From: Saprospiraceae bacterium
GTDB taxonomy: Bacteria > Bacteroidota > Bacteroidia > Chitinophagales > Saprospiraceae
NCBI GenBank assembly: GCA_025455635.1
Contig: JALOMF010000267.1
Coordinates: forward strand, 1-6,151
Direction: 5' to 3'
DNA: 6,151 bases
Positions 1-5,102 of the stretch are shown here, in pieces; position 1 is the stretch's first letter; every line of letters begins with the position of its first letter. The notes beneath the pieces are model-generated. The model made no database searches. It was not told the DNA's origin and was given only the letters and a program-made list of their open reading frames with translations. The position numbers and the translations under genes were made by a program.

Positions 1-50
1 AAGGCAAGGACTACCAGAATATGATCAGTGAATCAATTACAAACGTCTAA
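1..50 (+). CDS. 3' end of a small gene, possibly a CopG/BrnA-type antitoxin (partial)
   Basis: Only the last 15 codons are present (GKDYQNMISESITNV, codons beginning at base 3), ending in TAA at 48-50. The pattern G-x-x-Y-Q-x-x-I followed by a short helix resembles, from memory, the C-terminal end of CopG/BrnA-type antitoxins, which often finish with a GxxYQTxIxxxL-like segment. The first 50 or so bases are AT-richer than what follows, which suits an accessory gene. The two other forward frames close at 22-24 and 29-31, so this is the only frame open through the stretch. It could instead be the pre-stop part of a T9SS protein interrupted by a nonsense codon, because the downstream tail lies in the same frame. 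Fifteen residues cannot settle this. Confidence 0.35.
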   Translation, partial: GKDYQNMISESITNV

Positions 51-146
51 AAAACCGATCACACGGCCGACAACCGGCAGGGCGTCTATCTGCTGCGGGT
101 GCTGGCCCCCGAAGGCGTGTGGCAGCATAAATTGGTGAAAAAATAG
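51..146 (+). pseudogene. Orphan T9SS C-terminal sorting-signal remnant
   Basis: The frame immediately after the TAA at 48-50 reads through DNRQGVYLLRVLAPEG and ends in HKLVKK before TAG at 144-146. GVYLLRV followed about ten residues later by a basic K-L-V-K-K end is the classic last-strand pattern of a type A T9SS sorting domain. That domain directs secreted Bacteroidota proteins through the outer membrane. No start codon, signal peptide or upper half of the domain is present, and the frame is closed upstream by the TAA. It is therefore a broken end: either a T9SS cargo gene truncated by insertion or replacement of the upstream gene, or a single gene with a nonsense codon at 48-50. The coding frame is clear, but the history is inferred. 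Confidence 0.55.
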
Positions 147-210
147 GCCGACAATAGCTCAAAATCCCCCCAAGTCTCGGTTCTTTGCCCAAAATTTGAA
201 CAGCCAAAAC

Positions 211-1104
211 ATGAACACAGCGTTTTTCAAGAAAATAGCCGACGCCAAATGGTTTCAGCAGTTCATCATTGCCACCATCCTATTGGCGGGCATCGTGGTG
301 GGCATCGAGACCTACCAAGACGGCGTGTCGGACTGGCTGCCCATGCTGCACGTGGTGGATTACCTGATTTTGCTGGTGTTCACGTTGGAGGTGGCCATCA
401 AAATCATGGCGGAGGGCAAGCACCCCGCCAATTATTTCCGTGACCCTTGGAATGTCTTCGACTTCCTCATCGTGCTGGTTTGCTGGCTTCCGGTCTTTAT
501 GCCGCAGATGGACACGGCCTTTGTGGCGGTGTTCCGTTTGGCCCGGATACTGCGGGTGATGCGCTTGGTATCCGCCCTGCCGCAGCTCCGCATGTTGGTG
601 GACGCACTGCTGAAAAGTATCCCTTCGATGGGCTATGTGGGCATACTTTTGTTTCTTTTGTTCTATATTTACGGGGCGATGGGGGTCTTTCTTTTTGGCA
701 AAAACGACCCCGTGCATTTTGGCAACCTGCACACGGCGCTGCTCACGCTGTTCCAAATCGTGACGCTGGAGGGCTGGGCCGACATCATGTACGTCAATAT
801 TTTCGGCTGCGACCACCCGCAGTGGGGTACCGAGGGCTGTACCAGCCCAGAGCCGCATACGGTCGGCGGGGCGCTTTACTTCATCTCGTTCGTGCTAATT
901 GGCACGATGGTGGTGCTGAACCTCTTCATCGGCGTCATCATGAACAGCATGGACGAGGTGCGCAAGGAGCAGGCCTACGAGGAGCGAATCGCCCGGAAAC
1001 AAAGCGGTATCGGCCTCTTGGAGGACGACATCGCCGAGATTCACGACCAATTGAACGCAATCAAGGAACGCTTGGACAATATCACACAGCGGGTAAAACG
1101 GTAG
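211..1104 (+). CDS. Single-domain voltage-gated cation channel (NaChBac/BacNav-type ion transporter), possibly Ca2+-selective
   Basis: A 297-aa inner-membrane channel subunit expected to work as a homotetramer. Six helices are readable (numbered from ATG 211): S1 about 16-35, S2 about 46-65, S3 about 81-97, S4 about 105-122, S5 about 141-163 and S6 about 221-245. S4 has four arginines at every third position (R109, R112, R115, R118), the voltage sensor. The pore loop reads FQIVTLEGWADIMY, with filter TLEGWAD at 185-191. NaChBac-type Na+ channels have TLESW, whereas eukaryotic Cav domain I has TMEGWTD. The loop after the filter carries C200 and C210, a possible disulfide. The C-terminus (about 270-297) is a heptad helix with L270, I274, I277, L281, I284, L288, I291 and V295, matching the tetramerising coiled coil of BacNav channels. 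The frame also opens at TTG 196; ATG 211 is preferred as the standard codon. Neither has a clear ribosome binding site. A heptamer-bearing spacer of 57 bases separates it from the next gene. Confidence 0.95.
   Translation: MNTAFFKKIADAKWFQQFIIATILLAGIVVGIETYQDGVSDWLPMLHVVDYLILLVFTLEVAIKIMAEGKHPANYFRDPWNVFDFLIVLVCWLPVFMPQMDTAFVAVFRLARILRVMRLVSALPQLRMLVDALLKSIPSMGYVGILLFLLFYIYGAMGVFLFGKNDPVHFGNLHTALLTLFQIVTLEGWADIMYVNIFGCDHPQWGTEGCTSPEPHTVGGALYFISFVLIGTMVVLNLFIGVIMNSMDEVRKEQAYEERIARKQSGIGLLEDDIAEIHDQLNAIKERLDNITQRVKR
763..783 (+). other. Codons for the channel selectivity filter TLEGWAD
   Basis: These seven codons encode Thr-Leu-Glu-Gly-Trp-Ala-Asp between the two pore helices. Glu192 (counting from TTG 196; Glu187 from ATG 211) aligns with the high-field-strength site of BacNav channels. 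The next residue is Gly instead of the Ser of Na+-selective members, and Asp occupies the outer position, as in the Cav domain I motif TMEGWTD. Confidence 0.85.
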
Positions 1105-1124
1105 TTGTGTTTTTTTTGCAGCAC

Positions 1125-1159
1125 CGCAATCCGCAATCCAAAATCCGCAATCCGAATTC
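1125..1159 (+). repeat. Heptanucleotide array (5 units, consensus CGCAATC) upstream of a start codon
   Basis: Five consecutive 7-base units can be read without gaps: CGCAATC, CGCAATC, CAAAATC, CGCAATC and CGAATTC. The array fills most of the 57-base spacer between the channel gene and the Fe-S gene, and ends two bases before ATG 1162. The frame stays open through it, so automatic start calling can wrongly extend the protein upstream to TTG 1105. Confidence 0.8.
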
Positions 1160-1161
1160 GA

Positions 1162-2481
1162 ATGCTTCAATCCATCATTTTTATTATCGTTACCGTAGCG
1201 GCATTTTATTTTGCTGGCCGCAATTTTTTGAAGATACGCCGGAACATCCTTTTGGGAAAGGACGTCCCCGACGCCAGCACGTCCGTTGATGCGGGCCAGC
1301 GCTGGCGCAATGTGCTGCTCATCGCCTTTGGCCAGAAGAAGATGTTCGCTAGGCCCATCGCTGCCATCATGCACTTCTTCATCTACGGCGCTTTTTTGCT
1401 CACGCAAATCGAGCTGCTCGAAATCCTGGTGGACGGCTTCACGGGCAGCCACCGGGTGTTCAGTGGGGCATTGGGCGGGTTTTACACTTTCCTCATCAGT
1501 TTTATTGAAATAATGAGCGTGCTGGCCTTCGTGGCCACGGTGGTCTTCTTGGCCCGCCGCAACCTGCTGCGCCTCCCTCGCTTCCACAAGGCCGAGATGA
1601 AAGGCTGGCCCACCAAGGACGCCAACCTGATTTTGCTCGGCGAAATCCTGCTGCTGACGGGCATTTTCAGCATGAACGGCGCCGACACGGTGCTACAAGG
1701 CATGGGTGCCGAGCATTATCCGCAAGCGGGGCCGTTTGCGGTGAGCAGCTACCTCGGCCCGGCCTTGTTCGGTGGTATGAGCGAAGGGGCGCTGGTGGCC
1801 ATTGAGCGTTTTGGCTGGTGGCTGCACGCACTCACGGTGTTCGGTTTCATGGTTTATTTGGCTTACAGCAAGCACTTGCACATCTTCTTGGCCTTCCCAA
1901 ACACCTATTTTGCCCGTACCAATTCCCGTGGCGAAATGGAGAACATGCCCGACATCCAGCGGGAAGTGGCCTCGATGATGAACCCAGAGGCCGCACCGAC
2001 CGAAGCCCAGCCTGAAGGCGAGTTGTCATTTGGGGCAAACGACGTGACCAAGCTCCGCTGGCAAGACCTGCTGGCGGCCTATACCTGCACCGAGTGCGGG
2101 CGCTGCACCAGCGTTTGCCCAGCCAATATTACTGGTAAAAAACTAAGCCCCCGCAAAATCATGATGGACGTGCGTGACCGCTGCGAGGAGGTGGGCCGCA
2201 CGATGGACGCCCAGAAGTCCGCCACCCCGATTGACGATGGCAAGTCGCTGTTTGACTACATCACGAGGGAGGAGATACACGCCTGCACCACCTGCAATGC
2301 CTGCGTGGAAGCCTGCCCCGTTTTGATAAACCCCTTGGACATCATCCTGCAACTGCGCCGCCACGAAATCCTGATGGAAAGCGCCGGGCCGAGCGATTGG
2401 CTCCCGCTTTTCAACAGCCTCGAAAACAGCCAAGCGGCTTGGGCAGTGAGCACGGAGCGGGATGCGTGGAAGCATTTTTAG
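1162..2481 (+). CDS. Membrane (Fe-S)-binding protein: NarI/HdrE-like cytochrome b domain fused to HdrC-like 2x[4Fe-4S] domain
   Basis: A 439-aa membrane electron-transfer protein. Hydrophobic helices lie near residues 1-19, 64-88, 107-130, 154-171 and 214-236, with histidines H71, H222, H238 and H240 placed as heme b ligand candidates, as in the NarI/DsrM/HdrE group (SKHLHIF at 236-242 is typical). A cytoplasmic C-terminal domain carries two classical [4Fe-4S] motifs: C309-C312-C315-C319-P and C375-C378-C381-C385-P. Family knowledge: such proteins pass electrons between membrane quinone and a soluble HdrB-like CCG protein, as in HdrDE, DsrMK and the ETF:(methyl)menaquinone oxidoreductases. 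The likely CCG partner is the gene at 4002-4781; together they have the domain set of one EMO-like polypeptide. The actual electron donor is not visible here. ATG 1162 is chosen because the upstream extension to TTG 1105 is just translated heptamer repeat. No Shine-Dalgarno is seen. Confidence 0.9.
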   Translation: MLQSIIFIIVTVAAFYFAGRNFLKIRRNILLGKDVPDASTSVDAGQRWRNVLLIAFGQKKMFARPIAAIMHFFIYGAFLLTQIELLEILVDGFTGSHRVFSGALGGFYTFLISFIEIMSVLAFVATVVFLARRNLLRLPRFHKAEMKGWPTKDANLILLGEILLLTGIFSMNGADTVLQGMGAEHYPQAGPFAVSSYLGPALFGGMSEGALVAIERFGWWLHALTVFGFMVYLAYSKHLHIFLAFPNTYFARTNSRGEMENMPDIQREVASMMNPEAAPTEAQPEGELSFGANDVTKLRWQDLLAAYTCTECGRCTSVCPANITGKKLSPRKIMMDVRDRCEEVGRTMDAQKSATPIDDGKSLFDYITREEIHACTTCNACVEACPVLINPLDIILQLRRHEILMESAGPSDWLPLFNSLENSQAAWAVSTERDAWKHF

Positions 2482-2594
2482 TTGGCAGTTAGACAGTTGG
2501 CAGTTGGCAGTCAGTTCGCTGTCTAATCAGTTCGACTGTCAGTACCGATTTAGCAGCCCCAGACTGCCAACTGCCGACTGTCTAACTGCCAACT
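2480..2594. repeat. Long inverted repeat: 33-bp arms, 49-base loop
   Basis: The left arm is 2480-2512 and the right arm 2562-2594. They are reverse complements at 32 of 33 positions. The single exception (T2498 against G2576) would be a G-U wobble in RNA, so a plus-strand transcript could pair along the whole stem. The arms consist of roughly 7-base units (right arm: GACTGCC, AACTGCC, GACTGTC, then an 8-base TAACTGCC). The left arm begins inside the TAG stop of the Fe-S gene and the right arm ends 29 bases before ATG 2624. The loop repeats CAGTTCG twice. It might act as a processing or termination structure between the two genes, or be a mobile REP-like element. There is no T-tract directly after the stem, so a standard terminator is not supported. 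Confidence 0.85.
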
Positions 2595-2623
2595 TTAACT
2601 ACCCCCTTTTCAATTTGAGAACC

Positions 2624-3877
2624 ATGACAAAATTGCTCTTTACATTTTGCTTGACCTTGGCCTTGCTGCCTGTTTTTGCGCAGCAAGATTTCTATGTGGT
2701 GGACTCGTTGTATTGCCACGCCCACAACGGTGGGGTGGCCACACCGACCGAGCGGCAGTATAACCTGGCCTTTTTGACAACAGGTGAAGTGCTCGAAAGC
2801 CGCCGTGAAAAGTACCTGCCTTGGCTAGGCCAATGGCGGAACTCGGCGCACCTGAGCTACTCCTACAACAGCCAAAACGTGCTCGTGCAGCTGGTGGAGC
2901 AAAGCTGGGATACGCTGCAAAACGCTTGGGTCAACTTGAAAATGACGGAATATACCCCGAACCAAAACGGCGACTACACGCAGGAGCTGAACAAGGTATG
3001 GGACGGGCAGGCTTGGCAAAACCAAGACCGCATCAATTCTGTTTTTGGGTCAAACGGCTATATCGAGACGCTGACCCAACAGCTTTGGGAGAATGGAGCT
3101 TGGCGCAACAACCTGCGCATCATTTATGCCACCAACCCAAACGGCGATTTTGTGCTGACGAAATTTCAGCTTTGGAATGTGGCCACCAACAGTTTTTACG
3201 ACGTGAACCGCCAGACCTATTTTTATGACATGGACTTCCCGGAGCGGGAAATCAGGCAGGTGACGGAGGTGTTTGACCAAGCGACCTTGCAATGGGCCAA
3301 CAGCAGCCGGATTGACATATCGTATGACAGCCAAGGCAACCCGACGGAACAGACCTCGCAGTTGTGGGTGACCCAAGACTCGGTCTGGTCGAATTCGAAC
3401 CGCATCGTTCAGAATTTTAGCGCTTCGAACTTGGTGACCCTGCGCACGGAGTTTGTCTGGAACGGGTCGCAATGGGTCAATTTTTTCCAAGTGAACAACG
3501 TCTATGACGCCGAGGACAACCTAACGAGGTTCGAGGTGTCGCAGTGGGACGTGAACCAATGGGTTTTGCTGACTAGCTGCGATTTTTATCCCCGATTCCA
3601 CCACGAGGTCTTAGCGGCAAACGAGCCGCTGACCGTGCCCTGCGCCTGGCCGAACCCCTACCGACTGGGGACGCCCGTGCAGTGCCCCCATTTCGCCGAA
3701 GGCGGTGCAAAGCTGTTGGCCGTGTATGATTTTTCAGGTCAGTTGCAGCATCTGCAAAATATTGAAAACCAGTCAGTTGTGGAACTGAACGCCGACTTGC
3801 CAGCGGGGCTTTACCTCGTGAAAATCAATGGTGAGGGCGGTCGTTTTGCTCCGCAAAAACTGATGATAATAAAATGA
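2624..3877 (+). CDS. Secreted repeat protein with T9SS type A sorting domain
   Basis: A 417-aa protein. Residues 1-20 form a signal peptide (K3, hydrophobic core LLFTFCLTLALLPV, likely cleavage after FAQ). Residues about 77-320 are about eight tandem units of roughly 30 residues with the pattern YD-x-x-G-N ... W-x(3-6)-W-x-N-x-x-R ... Y, for example WDGQAWQNQDRI (126-137), WENGAWRNNLRI (155-166) and WNGSQWVNFFQV (279-290). They faintly recall YD/RHS-type repeats, but I do not recognise a named family. Residues about 341-417 are a type A sorting domain: WPNPY at 342-346, VYDFSGQL at 367-374, LPAGLYLVKI at 392-401 and a basic end QKLMIIK. The product should be exported by Sec, then secreted or anchored on the cell surface by T9SS; its ligand or role is unknown. 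ATG 2624 is supported by the signal peptide; the frame upstream of it is translated inverted repeat. The gene interrupts a usual Fe-S gene pair. Confidence 0.88.
   Translation: MTKLLFTFCLTLALLPVFAQQDFYVVDSLYCHAHNGGVATPTERQYNLAFLTTGEVLESRREKYLPWLGQWRNSAHLSYSYNSQNVLVQLVEQSWDTLQNAWVNLKMTEYTPNQNGDYTQELNKVWDGQAWQNQDRINSVFGSNGYIETLTQQLWENGAWRNNLRIIYATNPNGDFVLTKFQLWNVATNSFYDVNRQTYFYDMDFPEREIRQVTEVFDQATLQWANSSRIDISYDSQGNPTEQTSQLWVTQDSVWSNSNRIVQNFSASNLVTLRTEFVWNGSQWVNFFQVNNVYDAEDNLTRFEVSQWDVNQWVLLTSCDFYPRFHHEVLAANEPLTVPCAWPNPYRLGTPVQCPHFAEGGAKLLAVYDFSGQLQHLQNIENQSVVELNADLPAGLYLVKINGEGGRFAPQKLMIIK
2852..3583 (+). repeat. Coding tandem repeats, about 8 units of about 90 bp
   Basis: At the protein level, units of about 28-33 residues recur through this stretch of the T9SS cargo gene. 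Each has a Trp-rich strand pair (W...W.N..R) followed by an aromatic/Asp/Gly/Asn turn (YDSQGN at 234-239, YDAEDN at 294-299, NPNGDF at 171-176). Units differ a lot in sequence, so they are old duplications and not recent slippage. The stretch is preceded by one more degenerate W..W.N unit at residues 67-73. Confidence 0.65.
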
Positions 3878-3897
3878 TTGTGCGGCTTAGGTGACAG

Positions 3898-3952
3898 CTC
3901 AAAAGGGCCACCAAAGCCGGCAGCCAACCAAGTTCAGCGCAGCCCTTTTGAG
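3898..3952. repeat. 11-bp perfect inverted repeat (candidate hairpin) between two genes
   Basis: CTCAAAAGGGC at 3898-3908 is exactly reverse-complementary to GCCCTTTTGAG at 3942-3952, with a 33-base loop. It lies in the 124-base spacer after the T9SS cargo gene and about 50 bases before the start of the CCG protein gene. No run of T follows on the plus strand, so it is not a standard intrinsic terminator. A transcript hairpin that affects mRNA stability is possible but unproven. Confidence 0.55.
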
Positions 3953-3976
3953 GCGTCGCCTTCGCTTGGCAGGCTC

Positions 3977-4004
3977 CAACATCCAGTATCAAACATCGAG
4001 CATG
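3977..4004 (+). repeat. Degenerate heptanucleotide array (4 units) running into a start codon
   Basis: Four gap-free 7-base units are readable: CAACATC, CAGTATC, AAACATC and GAGCATG. The ATG of the downstream Fe-S gene (4002-4004) is the last triplet of the fourth unit. The sequence differs from the array at 1125-1159, but the period is the same and so is the placement directly before a start codon. Confidence 0.55.
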
Positions 4005-4781
4005 AATATCAAAACAATGGCCGAACTGGCCGCAGAGGGGCGCACCCCGGAGGTGCTTTTTTGGGTGGGCTGTGCAGGCAGCTTCGACGACCGTGCGCAG
4101 CGGGTGACAGTGGCATTTGCGAAGCTGCTCCAGCAAGCTGGCGTCGAGTTCGGCATACTCGGCCAAGAGGAGGCCTGCACGGGCGACCCGGCCCGGCGGG
4201 CGGGCAATGAGTTCCTGTTCCAAATGCTGGCGCAGCAAAACGTGGCCATGCTGAACATGTACGAGGTGAAGCGCATCGTGACGGCTTGCCCGCACTGTTT
4301 CAACACCTTGAAAAATGACTATCCGGCGCTCGGCGGCAATTACGAGGTGGTTCACCACACGCAGTTTTTGCAGCAGCTTTTGGCCGAAGGCCGCCTGAAA
4401 GTGGAAGGCGGGAGTTTCAAGGGAAAGAAAATCACCTACCACGATTCCTGCTATTTGGGCCGTGCGAACGGCGAGTACGAAGCTCCCCGCTCGGTGCTGC
4501 AAGCCCTCGAAGCCGACCTCGTGGAGATGAAGCGCTGCCGCACCAACGGCCTCTGCTGCGGTGCTGGTGGTGCCCAAATGTGGAAGGAAGACGAGCCTGG
4601 CGAAAAGCGCATCAACATGGAACGTACCGAGGAAGCCTTGGCCACTGGCGCCGAAATCGTGGCCGTGAACTGCCCCTTCTGCATGACCATGATGAGCGAT
4701 GGGGTGAAGGCCAAGGAGCAGCAGGAACGGGTGATGGTGTTTGATTTGGCGGAGCTGATATTGAATAATAAAGTGTCTTGA
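4002..4781 (+). CDS. HdrB/GlpC-like (Fe-S)-binding protein with two CCG domains
   Basis: A 259-aa soluble protein of the cysteine-rich (CCG, formerly DUF224) family. Domain 1 has C24, C59 and the C96-x-x-C99 pair (TACPHCF); its CC position is reduced to A58-C59 (EEACTGDPARR). Domain 2 has the full set: C150 (YHDSCYLGR), C185-C186 (LCCGAGG) and C224-x-x-C227 (NCPFCM). Spacings fit CX31-39CCX35-36CXXC or are within a residue of it. In HdrB-type proteins each complete motif binds a noncubane [4Fe-4S] cluster used in disulfide chemistry or electron transfer. Here only domain 2 is complete, so at most one canonical cluster is expected there. Its probable partner is the membrane Fe-S protein at 1162-2481, from which it is separated by a T9SS gene. 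ATG 4002 is chosen because the frame upstream to GTG 3891 has no family resemblance and includes translated repeat; ATG 4017 is an alternative. Confidence 0.9.
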   Translation: MNIKTMAELAAEGRTPEVLFWVGCAGSFDDRAQRVTVAFAKLLQQAGVEFGILGQEEACTGDPARRAGNEFLFQMLAQQNVAMLNMYEVKRIVTACPHCFNTLKNDYPALGGNYEVVHHTQFLQQLLAEGRLKVEGGSFKGKKITYHDSCYLGRANGEYEAPRSVLQALEADLVEMKRCRTNGLCCGAGGAQMWKEDEPGEKRINMERTEEALATGAEIVAVNCPFCMTMMSDGVKAKEQQERVMVFDLAELILNNKVS

Positions 4782-4788
4782 AAACGCT

Positions 4789-4796
4789 TATATTTG
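4789..4796 (+). promoter_or_regulatory. Bacteroidota -7 promoter box TATATTTG upstream of the toxin-antitoxin-like module
   Basis: TATATTTG matches the Bacteroidota primary sigma factor consensus TAnnTTTG exactly. It begins eight bases after the stop of the CCG protein gene and lies 21 bases before ATG 4818, giving a short leader. The -33 element is weak: the best candidate is ATTG at 4760-4763, with a spacer of 25 bases, longer than the usual 19-21. The position suggests the AT-rich module is transcribed on its own and not from the Fe-S operon. Confidence 0.5.
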
Positions 4797-4817
4797 TAGC
4801 AATTAAATCAAAATGTC

Positions 4818-5084
4818 ATGGGAAATATATCTGTTCAGGTTATTGATGAAAAAAATTACCAGATGGTATTGTCTGTTTTAAAGGTCTTTGCTGACAATAA
4901 TATTATCCGAATCTTGCAAGATGAGGATGAAGCATCTATAGCGTTGCCGGGTGCTCCTTTGACGGATGAAGCGTGGTTGCAGTATTTTGAGAAAGCCGAA
5001 TCAGAACCAGTAATAACCGGGGAAGAAATGAAAGCTTTTTTTAAATATTTAAAAGTGAGAGCGAAGACGAGGACGGCAGCCTAA
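4818..5084 (+). CDS. Putative antitoxin of a RelE/ParE-type module (88 aa)
   Basis: A small acidic-to-neutral protein that I do not recognise by name. The N-terminal half (about 1-45) alternates strand-like and helical segments (ISVQVID, YQMVLSVLKVFADNN, IIRILQDE). The C-terminal part (about 50-82) has LTDEAWLQYFEKAES and ITGEEMKAFFKYLK, an acidic then amphipathic pair of helices like the toxin-binding tails of many antitoxins. The antitoxin role is inferred mainly from position: it lies 18 bases upstream of a RelE/ParE-like toxin frame, in the same orientation, under its own TAnnTTTG box and in AT-rich DNA unlike its neighbours. No clear helix-turn-helix or ribbon-helix-helix is visible, so autoregulation cannot be read from the sequence. 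ATG 4818 gives the family-sized frame; ATG 4813, in another frame, yields only about 21 codons. Confidence 0.65.
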   Translation: MGNISVQVIDEKNYQMVLSVLKVFADNNIIRILQDEDEASIALPGAPLTDEAWLQYFEKAESEPVITGEEMKAFFKYLKVRAKTRTAA

Positions 5085-5099
5085 GTTCTAAAATAGAAC
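5085..5099. promoter_or_regulatory. Perfect 6-bp inverted repeat between antitoxin and toxin frames
   Basis: GTTCTA at 5085-5090 and TAGAAC at 5094-5099 are exact reverse complements around a 3-base AAA centre. The element starts right after the antitoxin stop and ends three bases before the toxin ATG at 5103. In RNA it would form a small hairpin over the toxin translation-initiation region, and in DNA it is a possible operator half-site pair. Which of these, if either, is used cannot be told from sequence. Confidence 0.5.
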
Positions 5100-5102
5100 C
5101 CT

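Noticed and set aside
191..198. AAAATTTG as a -7 promoter box for the channel gene
   Set aside because: It lacks the first T of TAnnTTTG, has no suitable -33 element, and lies too close to ATG 211 to leave a leader.
196..210. TTG start for the channel
   Set aside because: It adds only five residues and has no better ribosome binding site than ATG 211; it is not excluded, but ATG is the default choice.
1125..1159. Possible CRISPR array
   Set aside because: The units are 7 bases long without spacers; this is a tandem array, not repeat-spacer structure.
1105..1161. N-terminal extension of the membrane Fe-S protein from TTG 1105
   Set aside because: The extra residues are translated 7-base repeat (NPKSAIRIR-like) and precede a good membrane-helix start at ATG 1162.
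447..1289. 280-codon overlapping frame in the channel gene
   Set aside because: It runs out of frame over a gene with clear motifs and gives Gly/Arg/His-rich, low-complexity protein; a compositional shadow.
2480..2594. Intrinsic terminator
   Set aside because: The stem is far longer than a terminator stem, the loop is 49 bases, and no T-tract directly follows.
2462..2623. N-terminal extension of the T9SS cargo protein
   Set aside because: It overlaps the previous gene and the inverted repeat; the signal peptide begins at ATG 2624.
3891..4001. GTG-initiated extension of the CCG protein
   Set aside because: It translates hairpin and repeat DNA; family similarity begins near residue 15 after ATG 4002.
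3825..4577. 250-codon minus-strand frame antisense to the CCG gene
   Set aside because: No domain or motif is visible; it lies opposite a well-supported gene in GC-rich DNA.
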